The notes: generated from the sequence alone by a model not told the origin. A stretch of 64,000 bases of DNA from Aggregatilinea lenta (GCF_003569045.1 NZ_BFCB01000004.1:62001-126000); one strand, 5' to 3'. Shown: positions 8,346 to 16,887, counted from the stretch's first letter. Program-made: numbers and translations.

Positions 8346-9062
8346 TCACGTCGCTTTGGCGTTGCCAGGGGCGCGGTGTTCCTGGTACCAGTTGCACAGC
8401 GCCGTGACGGGGCAGCGCTCGCAGCGCGGGGTGCTCCAGATGCAGATCTGCTGGCCGTGCTTGAGCAGTGCGATGTGAAAGTTGAACAGTACATGCGCGT
8501 CGTGGGGCAGCAGGGGCGGGAGCAGCTGGTGCGCCGGGGTTGGGCCGACATTTGGCCCGATGAGGCCGATCCGCTGGCTGACGCGATGCACGTGCGTGTC
8601 CACCGGCAGAACCGGCTTGGAGAAGCAGAACAGCAGCACCAGCGACGCGGTCTTGATGCCCACGCCAGGCAGCGCCATCAGCCACCGAAGCCCCTTATCG
8701 GCGGGCAGGTCGGCCAGGAAGTCGATCGACGGCTCGCCGCGCTGCTCGATGATGATCGAGAGCGTCTCCTGGATGCGCGGCGCTTTGGTTTCGGCGAAGT
8801 TGGACGGCTCGATGGCCTCGACCAGCTCGCCGAGCGGGGCGTCACGGATAGCTTCCCACGAGCCGAAGCGCTCCCACATGCGGTCGAAAGCGAGTGCTTC
8901 GTTGTGCTGCGTGGTGCGGTGCGAAAGCATGGTCGAGATCAACTCGTGCATCGGCTTGCGGCGCGGTATGAGCGGCTGCTCGCCATAGGTGGCGACCAGT
9001 TCGGTATAGACGGCCCAGGCTTTATCCTTCAGAGCCTGGTCAGGGACGGATGGGGCGCTCAA
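8346..9062 (-). CDS. nth: Endonuclease III-like DNA glycosylase/AP lyase (HhH-GPD, 4Fe-4S)
   Basis: A 238-residue base-excision repair glycosylase. The helix-hairpin-helix LPGVGIKTAS (131-140) carries the catalytic Lys137; Asp155 lies in PVDTHVHRV. A C-terminal iron-sulfur motif, Cys207-x6-Cys214-x2-Cys217-x5-Cys223, matches endonuclease III. It should remove oxidised pyrimidines and cleave at abasic sites. The region usually reading LLSAQ is MLSHRTTQ here, a variant seen in divergent family members, so substrate range may differ. It stands alone on the minus strand, divergent from the tRNA-tuf operon, with GAGGGTT before the ATG. Confidence 0.88.
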   Translation of the reverse strand: MSAPSVPDQALKDKAWAVYTELVATYGEQPLIPRRKPMHELISTMLSHRTTQHNEALAFDRMWERFGSWEAIRDAPLGELVEAIEPSNFAETKAPRIQETLSIIIEQRGEPSIDFLADLPADKGLRWLMALPGVGIKTASLVLLFCFSKPVLPVDTHVHRVSQRIGLIGPNVGPTPAHQLLPPLLPHDAHVLFNFHIALLKHGQQICIWSTPRCERCPVTALCNWYQEHRAPGNAKAT

Positions 9063-9171
9063 GTAACCCTCCTCAACAAGTACGTCGATGTCGCTATTAG
9101 CGATTGTAGCAGCGCGGACACAAGTCCGGTTTTTGAGGGAAAAATCTTTGGATATCTCGCCTGACCCACCA

Positions 9172-9200
9172 TTGACAAACCCTTGCCCGTCCGCTACAAT
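9172..9200 (+). promoter_or_regulatory. Sigma-70-type promoter P1 of the tRNA-tuf operon
   Basis: A perfect -35 TTGACA (9172-9177) and -10 TACAAT (9195-9200) are separated by exactly 17 bases, about 75 bases before the first tRNA. This is the expected strength for a tRNA and EF-Tu operon. Confidence 0.8.
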
Positions 9201-9233
9201 CCCGACCGTCTTGTGGGGGTGAAAGGCTCACCC

Positions 9234-9262
9234 TTGAGGCTGCGTTCGGGGCATGGTACAAT
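9234..9262 (+). promoter_or_regulatory. Second promoter P2 of the tRNA-tuf operon
   Basis: TTGAGG (9234-9239) and TACAAT (9257-9262), with a 17-base spacer, lie just before the tRNA-Thr gene. Transcription would start about 6 bases upstream of the mature 5' end. Confidence 0.6.
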
Positions 9263-9274
9263 GGCTCCCACTGC

Positions 9275-9348
9275 GCCGACGTAGCTCAATTCGGCAGAGC
9301 AACCGCCTTGTAAGCGGTAGGTTATGGGTTCAACTCCCATCGTCGGCT
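9275..9348 (+). tRNA. tRNA-Thr (anticodon TGT)
   Basis: A full cloverleaf: acceptor GCCGACG pairs with CGTCGGC, the anticodon stem CCGCC/GGCGG-type pairing encloses CTTGTAA, and the T-arm contains GGTTCAACTCC. The discriminator base is T and CCA is not encoded. It is first in the tRNA-tuf operon. Confidence 0.95.
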
Positions 9349-9385
9349 CTGCACCACAAGACCATTAACAAACAGTACAGCCCAT

Positions 9386-9468
9386 GGGTCGGTGTCCCGA
9401 GCGGCAAAGGGGGCGGACTGTAAATCCGCTGGCAGACGCCTTCGCAGGTTCGAGTCCTGCCCGGCCCA
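9386..9468 (+). tRNA. tRNA-Tyr (anticodon GTA)
   Basis: A class II tRNA with a long variable arm. Acceptor GGGTCGG pairs with CCGGCCC (one G-T pair), the anticodon loop is ACTGTAAAT, and the T-arm has GGTTCGAGTCC. The discriminator is A. CCA is not encoded. Confidence 0.95.
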
Positions 9469-9495
9469 CTGGCGATTTTTATCGCCTGGTATCGC

Positions 9496-9568
<73 letters not shown>

Positions 9569-9635
9569 CAGATAACCACCTTTCGAGATAGACTAAATCC
9601 CGTCGAAAGCGACTTTCTGGAGGAACGAACACAGC

Positions 9636-10832
9636 ATGGCGAAGGGGAAGTTTGCGCGGACGAAGCCCCATGTGAATGTGGGGACGATTGGACACATCGA
9701 CCACGGGAAGACGACGCTGACGGCGGCGATTACGAAGACGTTATCGCTGAAGGGGTGGGCGGATTTTCGGGCGTTCGATCAGATTGACAATGCGCCGGAA
9801 GAGAAAGCGCGCGGGATCACGATTGCGATTGCGCACGTGGAGTACGAGACGGAGAACCGCCACTACGCGCACGTGGACTGCCCGGGACACCGTGACTACA
9901 TCAAGAACATGATCACGGGGGCGGCGCAGATGGACGGGGCGATTCTGGTGGTGGCGGCGCCGGACGGGCCGATGCCGCAGACGCGGGAGCACGTGCTGCT
10001 GGCGCGGCAGGTGGAAGTGCCGGCGATCGTGGTGTTTCTGAACAAAGTGGACATGATGGATGACCCCGAGCTGCTGGAGCTGGTCGAGCTGGAACTGACC
10101 GAGCTGCTGGAGGGGTACAACTTCTTTGACTCACCGATTGTGCGGGGGTCGGCACTGCAGGCGCTGGAATGCACGAGCAAGGACGTGGAAGCGCCGGAGT
10201 ACGCGCCGATCTGGCAGTTGATGGACACGGTGGACAGCTTCATTCCGACGCCGGAGCGGGCGTATGACCGGCCGTTCCTGATGCCGGTGGAAGACGTGTT
10301 CAGCATCAAGGGGCGCGGCACGGTGGTGACGGGGCGTGTGGAACGCGGCACGCTGCAGAAGGGGCAGGAAATCGAGATCATCGGGCTGCGCGACGAGAGC
10401 ATGAAGACGGTCGTGACGGGGATCGAGATGTTCCACCAGGAGCTGGACCAGGCGCAGGCGGGCGACAACGCGGGCATTCTGCTGCGGGGCGTGACGCGTG
10501 AGCAGGTCGAGCGCGGCATGGTGCTGGCGAAGCCCGGCTCGATCACGCCGCACAAGAAGTTCATGACGGAAGTGTACGTGCTGCGCAAGGACGAAGGCGG
10601 ACGTCACAAGGCGTTCTTCAACGGCTACCGCCCGCAGTTCTACATCCGCACGATGGACGTCACGGGCACGATCACGCTGCCCGACGGCGTGGAAATGGTG
10701 ATGCCGGGCGACAGTGTCAACCTGCAGGTGGAACTCATCACCCCGGTCGCGCTGGAAAAAGGCTCCAAGTTCGCCATTCGCGAAGGCGGCCTGACCGTCG
10801 GCGCGGGTGTCATCACCGAAATCCTGGAATAA
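9636..10832 (+). CDS. tuf: Elongation factor Tu
   Basis: A 398-residue GTPase that delivers aminoacyl-tRNA to the ribosome. G1 is GHIDHGKTT (residues 18-26, Ile where Val is commoner), switch II has DCPGH, G4 is NKVD (Val in place of the usual Cys) and G5 lies in RGSALQAL. Domains 2 and 3 are complete ([29 protein letters not shown]). CTGGAGG precedes the ATG. It is co-transcribed with the upstream tRNAs and ends at a strong terminator. Codon choice changes along the gene: G-ending and GGG codons dominate early, C-ending codons dominate the last part. That suggests a mosaic origin, perhaps gene conversion with another tuf copy. Confidence 0.98.
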   Translation: MAKGKFARTKPHVNVGTIGHIDHGKTTLTAAITKTLSLKGWADFRAFDQIDNAPEEKARGITIAIAHVEYETENRHYAHVDCPGHRDYIKNMITGAAQMDGAILVVAAPDGPMPQTREHVLLARQVEVPAIVVFLNKVDMMDDPELLELVELELTELLEGYNFFDSPIVRGSALQALECTSKDVEAPEYAPIWQLMDTVDSFIPTPERAYDRPFLMPVEDVFSIKGRGTVVTGRVERGTLQKGQEIEIIGLRDESMKTVVTGIEMFHQELDQAQAGDNAGILLRGVTREQVERGMVLAKPGSITPHKKFMTEVYVLRKDEGGRHKAFFNGYRPQFYIRTMDVTGTITLPDGVEMVMPGDSVNLQVELITPVALEKGSKFAIREGGLTVGAGVITEILE

Positions 10833-10848
10833 GTCAAGTGATGGTCAA

Positions 10849-10876
10849 GGGCCGGGCTTGAACCCGGCCCTTTTTC
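10849..10876 (+). terminator. Rho-independent terminator after tuf
   Basis: GGGCCGGG (10849-10856), a 6-base loop, CCCGGCCC (10863-10870) and a T-run. The perfect 8-bp GC stem lies directly after the tuf stop codon. Confidence 0.92.
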
Positions 10877-10900
10877 CCGGATCACCGGGGCTGGTGAGCA

Positions 10901-11068
10901 ATGGCAAAGAAAAAAGACATTCGTACGGTGATTCATCTCGCTTGCACTGAGTGCAAGGAGCGGAACTACACCACGATGAAGAATCGGCGTAACGATCCGC
11001 AGCGCCTTGAGCTTGAGAAGTACTGCTCGCGCTGCCATAAGCATACGTTGCACCGCGAGACGAAGTAA
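10901..11068 (+). CDS. rpmG: 50S ribosomal protein L33 (zinc-binding form)
   Basis: A 55-residue ribosomal protein beginning [19 protein letters not shown]. Two CxxC pairs (CTEC and CSRC) form the zinc ribbon of the C+ form, so this copy would need zinc. The sequence [22 protein letters not shown] is typical of L33 in its length and order. It lies between tuf and tRNA-Trp, a common position. GGTGAGCA precedes the ATG. Confidence 0.95.
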   Translation: MAKKKDIRTVIHLACTECKERNYTTMKNRRNDPQRLELEKYCSRCHKHTLHRETK

Positions 11069-11116
11069 CGTACAGTAATAAGTGAGTTGCTTGGGGCGTT
11101 CTATGCCCCACGATCT

Positions 11117-11189
11117 AGGGGAGTAGCTCAATTGGCAGAGCGACGGTCTCCAAAACCGTAGGCTGCGGGTTCGATTCCTGCCTCCCCTG
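11117..11189 (+). tRNA. tRNA-Trp (anticodon CCA)
   Basis: Acceptor AGGGGAG pairs with CTCCCCT, the anticodon stem CGGTC/ACCG-type pairing encloses TCTCCAAAA, and the T-arm has GGTTCGATTCC. The discriminator is G. It sits between rpmG and secE, its usual place in many bacteria. Confidence 0.95.
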
Positions 11190-11216
11190 CCTTTAAGATG
11201 ACTCGCTCGTTAGTGT

Positions 11217-11241
11217 AGACACCGTCCTCGTGACGGTGTCT
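11217..11241 (+). other. Stem-loop between tRNA-Trp and secE
   Basis: AGACACCGTC (11217-11226), a 5-base loop and GACGGTGTCT (11232-11241) form a perfect 10-bp stem. No T-run follows, so it could be a tRNA processing signal, a weak terminator or an attenuator before secE. Confidence 0.5.
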
Positions 11242-11277
11242 TGGATATAAGCTAAAGCTATTTACGAGGAGCACAGA

Positions 11278-11766
11278 GTGGCACGCACACGTACTCGCAG
11301 CTTGGATCAGCCGGACGAAAACACGGAGCACGAGGTGGAGGTCATGTCCGACAGCCGCCGTCGTCGTCGCCGTGATGCTGCTGTTGAAAGCACAGAGCAG
11401 TCGGTGACGCGCCAGGATGGGCCTGCATCGAGTCCTAAGCAGGTGAAACCACGGGCCAACGCCACCAGCCCGAGCCTTGTCAGCCGTATTCCGGTGGTTC
11501 GCGGCATTGTGGCCTACTTCCGTGGTGTCGCAAACGAACTCAGTAAAGTGACTTGGCCCAACCGCGACGAAACGGTGCGCCTGACGAGCGTGGTCCTGGC
11601 CGTGACGATCGCGTTCGCAGTTGTGCTGGGCCTTCTCGATACGTTCCTGGCCTGGTGGTTCCAGCAGGCCTTCAGCGCCGACTCGGAAACGATATTCCTG
11701 GCGATTGCCGCTGTGGCACTGGTCATCAGTGGTGGCGCGTACGTATTCTTGCGCGACCGTATATGA
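11278..11766 (+). CDS. secE: Preprotein translocase subunit SecE
   Basis: A 162-residue SecYEG component. The conserved core FRGVANELSKVTWPNRDETVRLTSVVL precedes the main membrane helix (about 103-128), as in all SecE. The protein is longer than the usual 60-125 residues: about 75 basic and acidic residues precede the core, including RRRRRR near 26-31, and a second hydrophobic helix (about 140-157) sits at the C terminus. The start is GTG at 11278 with GAGGAGCAC before it. The order secE-nusG-rplK-rplA follows. Confidence 0.93.
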   Translation: MARTRTRSLDQPDENTEHEVEVMSDSRRRRRRDAAVESTEQSVTRQDGPASSPKQVKPRANATSPSLVSRIPVVRGIVAYFRGVANELSKVTWPNRDETVRLTSVVLAVTIAFAVVLGLLDTFLAWWFQQAFSADSETIFLAIAAVALVISGGAYVFLRDRI

Positions 11767-11864
11767 CCGGGCCAGCAGCGCGTATTGACGCTCTGCGTTT
11801 GTGCGACACTGCATGGCAAGCTGCCCGTTACTCCGTTTGTTGAGTGAGGCGAAAAGGTTGGATC

Positions 11865-12557
11865 ATGTTTGATGACAACTACAAGGATGAGGGCATAGAT
11901 TTCGATCCTGAACCGCTGTACCTGGACTCTGACGAGGACCAGGAACAGAACTCCGGTCGCTCGCGCGGCGGGGATCGGTCTGATGACCTCACCCTTGATC
12001 TCCAGGTCGGGGAAGTAGAAGAGGAGGCGGATGGCGACCGTAAATGGTACGTCGTTCACTGCTACTCTGGCCAGGAGAATAAGGTTCGCCACGCAATCGA
12101 GCAGCGCATCGAAACGATGGGCATGCAGGATAAGATCTTCGACGTCGTGGTGCCTACTGAAGAAGAGATTGAGGTCCGCGAGGGCAAGCGGCGCACGGTT
12201 GAGCGTCGCGTCTTCCCCGGCTACATTCTCGTTCAGATGAAGATGGATGAAGACTCCTGGTACGTCGTGCGCAACACGCCCGGCGTGACCGGCTTTGTGG
12301 GCATGGGCAACGAACCTACGCCGCTGCGCCCCGAAGAAGTCAACCAGATTATGCACCGGATGGAAGCGGAAGCGCCCAAGATCAAGGTCACGTTCCGCCC
12401 TGGCCAGAAGGTGCGCATTGTCGATGGCCCGTTCAATGATTTTATCGGGACGGTGGGCGACATCGACATGGAAAAGGCAAAAGTGCGCGTGCTGGTTTCG
12501 TTCTTCGGGCGCGAGACGCCCGTCGAGCTGGACTTTTTGCAGGTCGAAAAAGCCTAG
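11865..12557 (+). CDS. nusG: Transcription termination/antitermination protein NusG
   Basis: A 230-residue RNA polymerase-binding factor. The NGN domain (about 57-165) starts KWYVVHCYSGQENKV and contains RRVFPGYILVQM; the KOW domain (about 175-229) has FRPGQKVRIVDGPFNDFIGTV. About 55 acidic residues (Asp/Glu-rich) precede the NGN domain, a long extension for NusG and similar in charge to insertions in some Gram-positive and Chloroflexota proteins. I chose ATG 11865, with AAAAGG upstream; a GTG at 11844 is the alternative. Confidence 0.95.
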   Translation: MFDDNYKDEGIDFDPEPLYLDSDEDQEQNSGRSRGGDRSDDLTLDLQVGEVEEEADGDRKWYVVHCYSGQENKVRHAIEQRIETMGMQDKIFDVVVPTEEEIEVREGKRRTVERRVFPGYILVQMKMDEDSWYVVRNTPGVTGFVGMGNEPTPLRPEEVNQIMHRMEAEAPKIKVTFRPGQKVRIVDGPFNDFIGTVGDIDMEKAKVRVLVSFFGRETPVELDFLQVEKA

Positions 12558-12587
12558 CGCCGTTTGCCTGAACTCGTGATGGATCGA

Positions 12588-12611
12588 CGGGCGGCCAACC
12601 CAGGCCGCCCG
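12588..12611 (+). other. Strong hairpin between nusG and rplK
   Basis: CGGGCGGCC (12588-12596) and GGCCGCCCG (12603-12611) form a perfect 9-bp stem with a 6-base loop. There is no T-run, so it may separate or attenuate nusG and rplK transcripts rather than fully terminate. Confidence 0.55.
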
Positions 12612-12637
12612 CTGTATGCATAAGGATTGAGAAACTC

Positions 12638-13060
12638 ATGGCTAAGAAAATCAAGGCTATCGTTACGCTCCAGATCAATGCGGGTAAGGCGAATCCCGCA
12701 CCGCCGATCGGCCCGGCGCTGGCGCAGCACGGCATCAACCTGATGGCGTTCTGCAAGGAATACAACGCCCGGACCAGCACGCGTATCGGCGAGATTGTCC
12801 CGGCGGAGATCACAGTCTTCTCCGACGGCTCGTTCAAGTTCATCCTGAAAAGTCCGCCGACCGCCTTCCTTATCCGCCGCGCTGCGGGCCTGGATCGCGG
12901 CTCGTCGGAGCCGAACCGCACCAAAGTTGGCCGCCTGACGCGCCAGCAGGTGCGCGAGATCGCCGAGGCCAAGATGCAAGACCTCAACGCGATCGACCTT
13001 GAAGGCGCTATGCTGCAGATCGCAGGCACCGCGCGTAGCATGGGCGTCACCATCGAGTAA
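12638..13060 (+). CDS. rplK: 50S ribosomal protein L11
   Basis: A 140-residue ribosomal stalk-base protein. The N-terminal domain contains the proline-rich [27 protein letters not shown] core (split here: [10 protein letters not shown], then [10 protein letters not shown]). The C-terminal RNA-binding domain has the usual GT.RSMGVTI ending. AAGGATTGAG lies before the ATG. It is followed 77 bases later by rplA, as in the classical L11 operon. Confidence 0.97.
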   Translation: MAKKIKAIVTLQINAGKANPAPPIGPALAQHGINLMAFCKEYNARTSTRIGEIVPAEITVFSDGSFKFILKSPPTAFLIRRAAGLDRGSSEPNRTKVGRLTRQQVREIAEAKMQDLNAIDLEGAMLQIAGTARSMGVTIE

Positions 13061-13083
13061 TTGCACGACAGCTACTGCGCTTA

Positions 13084-13120
13084 ACGGTAACGTGGGAGGG
13101 CGCAGGCCCATTATAACCAC
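13084..13120 (+). promoter_or_regulatory. Possible L1-type mRNA hairpin before rplA
   Basis: GTGGG (13092-13096) can pair with CCCAT (13107-13111), flanked by an internal loop and outer GG/CC pairing. L1 represses its own operon in other bacteria by binding a similar stem with an asymmetric loop. Resemblance here is by eye only. Confidence 0.3.
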
Positions 13121-13137
13121 TGAGGAGAACGAACAAT

Positions 13138-13857
13138 ATGGCACAGCACGGAAAGCATTATGTTGAGGCGCTCGAGAAGTTTGATCGCCAGCGTCTCTAT
13201 GCCCCTGAGGAGGCCGTTGGCCTGGTCAAGGAAACTTCATACGTGAAGTTCGACGCGACGGTTGAGCTGCATATGCGCCTGGGTATTGACCCGCGTCACA
13301 GCGACCAGCAGATCCGCACGACCGTTATTCTGCCGCACGGCCTGGGCAAGACGGTGCGCGTCCTGGTCTTCGCCGAAGGCGAAGGCGCGCGTATTGCGCA
13401 GGAAGCGGGCGCCGACTACGTCGCCGACGACGAAATGATCGCGCGGATCGCTAACGAGGGTTGGACCGACTTCGACGTGGCGCTCGCCGTCCCCGACATG
13501 ATGCGCAAGATTGGTCGCCTGGGTAAGGTGCTGGGCCGCAAGGGCCTCATGCCGAACCCGAAGGCTGGTACGCTCATTCCGGCGGAAGACATCCCGCGCG
13601 CCATTGAAGAAGCCCGCGCCGGTCGCGTTGAATTCCGTAACGACAAGACGGCCAACCTGCATGTGCCGATTGGCAAGGTGAGCTTCAGCGAAGACCAGCT
13701 GCGCGACAACATGGCCGCCGTCATGGATGCCGTACGCCGCGCGCGCCCCGGTTCGGCGAAGGGTACGTATGTCCGCCGCGTGGTGCTCAGCTCCACGATG
13801 GCCCCTGGCATTCGGGTCGATCCGAACACTGCTTTGGCCATGACGGTTGGAGCCTAG
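13138..13857 (+). CDS. rplA: 50S ribosomal protein L1
   Basis: A 239-residue ribosomal protein of the mobile L1 stalk. Characteristic stretches are visible: [24 protein letters not shown] near the start, [20 protein letters not shown] in the middle, and [19 protein letters not shown] toward the end. Length matches the family. GAGGAG precedes the ATG. The rplJ and rplL genes that normally follow are absent here: a terminator comes next, then an unrelated gene. Confidence 0.97.
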   Translation: MAQHGKHYVEALEKFDRQRLYAPEEAVGLVKETSYVKFDATVELHMRLGIDPRHSDQQIRTTVILPHGLGKTVRVLVFAEGEGARIAQEAGADYVADDEMIARIANEGWTDFDVALAVPDMMRKIGRLGKVLGRKGLMPNPKAGTLIPAEDIPRAIEEARAGRVEFRNDKTANLHVPIGKVSFSEDQLRDNMAAVMDAVRRARPGSAKGTYVRRVVLSSTMAPGIRVDPNTALAMTVGA

Positions 13858-13886
13858 CCGTCTCTTAGCCAACCCATTGAGTTTAG

Positions 13887-13927
13887 ACGAGGGCCGGAAG
13901 CGCGTGTTTCCGGCCCTCGTTGCGTTT
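13887..13927 (+). terminator. Terminator after rplA
   Basis: ACGAGGGCCGGAA and TTCCGGCCCTCGT form a perfect 13-bp stem around a short loop, followed by TGCGTTT. It ends the secE-nusG-rplK-rplA transcript. Confidence 0.85.
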
Positions 13928-13943
13928 ACTGAAAGCGCATACA

Positions 13944-14384
13944 GTGACCGTAACGTTTGAGCATGGACAGCTTTGGGACACTACGGCGCAGGCGGTCGGC
14001 ATAGGACTCGCCGCGAACGGACGCCTGGGCGTGTCGCCGCTGCACACGGCGCTGGCCGATCGCTGGCCCGCGTTCGTCAGCGTTTACCGCCAGCGCGGGC
14101 GGGGCGGGTTGCTCGCTCCCGGCGACGTGTGGATCTGGCGCGAGAGCACGCCCTGGCTCGTGGGCCTGATCGTGCGCGAAACGCCGCAGGGCGCAGCACG
14201 CCTGCGTTATGTCGAGCAGGCGCTGCTCAGTCTGGCGCAGGTGTGGGAGCAGGAAGGGTTGCACAGTCTGGCGCTGGCGGGACTGGCGGAGCCAGACGAT
14301 AGCGCGCGGGTGGATGAGCTGCTGCAGCGCATATTTAATCGGAACGGGTTGAGCCTCACTGTGTACGGCGACGCTTTCCGTTAG
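13944..14384 (+). CDS. Hypothetical protein, possibly a degenerate macro domain
   Basis: A 146-residue protein starting at GTG 13944; a TTG at 13920 would place the start inside the terminator. The second half (RLRYVEQALLSLAQVWEQEG, then LHSLALAGLAE) resembles the segment of macro-type ADP-ribose-binding proteins that reads like YIEQGL...GIRSIALP. The usual glycine loops are missing or altered. If it is a macro domain, catalytic ability is doubtful. It converges with, and overlaps by 4 bases, the gene on the other strand. Function unknown. Confidence 0.5.
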   Translation: MTVTFEHGQLWDTTAQAVGIGLAANGRLGVSPLHTALADRWPAFVSVYRQRGRGGLLAPGDVWIWRESTPWLVGLIVRETPQGAARLRYVEQALLSLAQVWEQEGLHSLALAGLAEPDDSARVDELLQRIFNRNGLSLTVYGDAFR

Positions 14385-14854
14385 TCAGTCGCGGGCAGGT
14401 TGCCCGACGCCTTCAGGGCGTCCAGGATCGAACGTGCCCAGGCGCGCACATTGTCTTCGTACTGGTCGACACCGCCCGCGACAACATCGCGCGCGACCAT
14501 CGTCCAGGCCGGGGAATGAGTATATGCGCCGTGTGCATCCGGCCTCGCCGTGACGCGCCATCCACGCTTGCCCGAATCCACGGTATCACGTTGGCGGCGG
14601 CGCATCTCGGCGGGCGACACACCCCGTTCCGCGAACTCGACCAGCAGTGTCATCGCCTGGCGCAGTCCCTCCGGCGAATACAGGCTGGTGTGCTGGAGAT
14701 GGTAGGACAGCACCAGCAGGTGATGTACCATCAGCGTCTGGTCGGGGTATTCGTTTTCCCAAAACAGCATCTGGTGAAAATGATCCTGGCAGGCCGCGCC
14801 ATCTGACCACGTTGCGCCGCACTCCGGGCAGCGCGCCAACTTATCCGCGTCCAT
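14381..14854 (-). CDS. DUF5946-like protein with N-terminal CxxC
   Basis: A 157-residue cytoplasmic protein. It opens with a zinc-ribbon-like CPECGATW (9-16) and Cys22. HHLLVLSYHLQHTSLYSPEGLR follows, a His/Tyr-rich stretch that resembles the DUF5946 family, whose role is unknown. A Trp-rich C-terminal half (VRAWARSILDAL) completes it. It lies 6 bases downstream of a lytic transglycosylase gene on the same strand, so they are probably co-transcribed. Assignment is from recall of the family pattern. Confidence 0.7.
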   Translation of the reverse strand: MDADKLARCPECGATWSDGAACQDHFHQMLFWENEYPDQTLMVHHLLVLSYHLQHTSLYSPEGLRQAMTLLVEFAERGVSPAEMRRRQRDTVDSGKRGWRVTARPDAHGAYTHSPAWTMVARDVVAGGVDQYEDNVRAWARSILDALKASGNLPATD

Positions 14855-14860
14855 GGTCTA

Positions 14861-15700
14861 CTAGCTCGCTTCTTCCGCGATGCGGCTCGCCGCGCGCGTG
14901 CACAGGCTCTGCCCGCCCGATTCAAGCCAGTTGTCCAGGGTGGGGCTTTCACCGTCGCCGCGCACCACGTCTTCCCACAGGCCGGTCGCCCAGCGGTAAT
15001 AGCGCTGCGTTTCGGCGGGCCAGGTGGACATGTCCCGGTACACGACGCCGGGGCCGCCGTTGTAGCAGGCCAGCGCCAGCCCGATGTCCCAGTCCGCGTA
15101 TTGGCGCAGGCACTCGTTGAAGAAATTCATGCCGCGCCGCACGTTGGTGTCGGGATTGAGCATGTTCTCGCCATCGTCGAAGTGCAGCGGCATGACCTGC
15201 ATCAGCCCCAACGCCCCGGCGAAGGAGATCGCCTCCGGGTCACCGCACGATTCGATCTGCATCACGATGGCGATCACGTTCGGATTCAGCTCGTATGCCC
15301 TGGCCCACGCCTCGATCTGCGGGGCCCAATGCAGCACCGCCGGCGCGTAAAACGTCGCCAGGGGGGCGTCCGGGTCCGCGATGGCTTGCGGCGCGGGCGC
15401 GTCGAAGGGCCAGATGGCGTCCAGGATCGACGGCTCGATGATGAGCACTGCCACCAGCGTGAACAGCACCACCGCGATCAGCGCGCGCAACCGGAGGTTC
15501 CGCTTGTGGCGCGGCGGCTCTGGGGGCGGCTGGGTGCGCTTGCCGCGTGGCCTCGAAGCCGCCTTGGTGGGCGCTGGCTCCTGCTTTTTCCGGCTGGATG
15601 AGGCCGGGCGCTCCGGCGGCTTCACGTCTTCACGCGGGCGCGACGGCTTCCGGGTAGAGGTGGGGCGCTTGCCGGTCTGCTCAGGTTCTTTTTTTGCCAT
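14861..15700 (-). CDS. Membrane-anchored lytic transglycosylase (SLT domain)
   Basis: A 279-residue peptidoglycan-cleaving enzyme. A basic, Pro-rich cytoplasmic tail (1-68) precedes one membrane helix (about 70-90). The exported SLT domain (about 120-240) has catalytic Glu150 in VMQIESCGDP, then GALGLMQVMP, NPDTNVRRGM and LACYNGGPGV, the signature order of the family. It should cut the MurNAc-GlcNAc bond with 1,6-anhydro formation. A small DUF5946-like gene follows directly, and a site-2 protease gene lies just upstream. Confidence 0.9.
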   Translation of the reverse strand: MAKKEPEQTGKRPTSTRKPSRPREDVKPPERPASSSRKKQEPAPTKAASRPRGKRTQPPPEPPRHKRNLRLRALIAVVLFTLVAVLIIEPSILDAIWPFDAPAPQAIADPDAPLATFYAPAVLHWAPQIEAWARAYELNPNVIAIVMQIESCGDPEAISFAGALGLMQVMPLHFDDGENMLNPDTNVRRGMNFFNECLRQYADWDIGLALACYNGGPGVVYRDMSTWPAETQRYYRWATGLWEDVVRGDGESPTLDNWLESGGQSLCTRAASRIAEEAS

Positions 15701-15717
15701 AACGGGTTAACGAGATC

Positions 15718-16878
15718 TCATGGCTGCACGATCTGGAGCGGATTCGGGACGAAGACCAGCACGAAGATCGCCATCGTGAGGTATGCCAGCCGCTTGCGCC
15801 GGGGATCGAGCGGCGTGACAGTGTCCATCGGCACGGCGAAAACCTGCCCCAGGAAAAATAGCAGCAAAGTCCACAGCAGCCACGCGGAATTGAACAAGGA
15901 CAATACCAGAAACAGCCCGATCAGCGGCATATACAGCCGCCGCGCGGTGCGCCCCAGCAGGGTCAGCACGATGTGCCCGCCGTCGAGCTGCCCCAGCGGG
16001 ATCAGGTTCAGGCCGGTGATGAACAGCCCGGTCCAGCCCGCTTTGGCAAGCTGGTTGATGAACACGTCCTGGTGATCGTCCGGCAGAATCTCGCCGAAGA
16101 CCGCGACCTTCGCGCCCGCATACAGCACGGAGTCGCCTTCCAGCATGTAGTCGGTGGTCGGCAGCGGCTGGACGTCGGAAGTGGCGAGGCCAATCAGCAG
16201 CACCGGGAGCGCGACGATGAAGCCCGCCAGCGGCCCGGCAGCGCCCACGTCGAACAGGACCTTGTTGTTTCGCATCGGCTCGCGGAGCTGGATGAACGCG
16301 CCCAACGTCCCGAAGCCAAACGGAGCCGGGATGAAGTAGGGCAGCGTCACGCTGGCGTGGTGATGCCGCGCCGCGAAGTAGTGCCCCAGCTCGTGCGTGC
16401 CCAGGATCAGGACCATGCTTAGCGCATAGGGCCAACCTTCCCACAGCGTGATCGACGTTTCGTTGCGCAGCCCAGCCTGGTGCACCGCACCGGTATAGAG
16501 CAGACTGAGCAGAGTTAGCGCGAGCAGAACCGCATTGGGCCACCACGGGCGCGGCTTCGGGTGCGCGCGGCCTTTGATCGCCATGACGACGTGCTGGCCC
16601 TTCTCGTTGGTGGTCAGCATCGGCTGGTAATCCAGCGGCGCAAAGTGCGCGTCGATCTGGTCGAAGGCTTCCTCGCTGCCGACCTTGAGCTGGCCGGTGA
16701 ACGTGGCCGAGATCGGTGCGGGCGGCGTGTAGTCGATGGTTTCGACGGCTAGCACGGCTTTCACCGCCGCTTCGAGCGACTGGACCGTTTCGTCCTGGGG
16801 CGAAGCGGTGCTCGGCTCCACGGATGCCGGACTATCCTGCACCTGGCGGTCGGCAAAAATGGATGGTTCATCTAGCAT
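15718..16878 (-). CDS. Site-2 protease family (M50) membrane metalloprotease
   Basis: A 386-residue intramembrane zinc protease. The HELGH motif is at 162-166 inside a membrane helix; the second motif, NLIPLGQLDGGH, lies near 280-292. Other features are FDVGAAGPLAGF and six or so hydrophobic helices. About 110 soluble residues, including an alpha/beta-like piece, precede the first helix. Family members cleave membrane-bound substrates such as anti-sigma factors, but no PDZ domain or anti-sigma gene is seen here. It starts at ATG 16878, nine bases after the lipoprotein gene on the same strand. Confidence 0.9.
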   Translation of the reverse strand: MLDEPSIFADRQVQDSPASVEPSTASPQDETVQSLEAAVKAVLAVETIDYTPPAPISATFTGQLKVGSEEAFDQIDAHFAPLDYQPMLTTNEKGQHVVMAIKGRAHPKPRPWWPNAVLLALTLLSLLYTGAVHQAGLRNETSITLWEGWPYALSMVLILGTHELGHYFAARHHHASVTLPYFIPAPFGFGTLGAFIQLREPMRNNKVLFDVGAAGPLAGFIVALPVLLIGLATSDVQPLPTTDYMLEGDSVLYAGAKVAVFGEILPDDHQDVFINQLAKAGWTGLFITGLNLIPLGQLDGGHIVLTLLGRTARRLYMPLIGLFLVLSLFNSAWLLWTLLLFFLGQVFAVPMDTVTPLDPRRKRLAYLTMAIFVLVFVPNPLQIVQP

Positions 16879-16887
16879 GTTGAGTCC

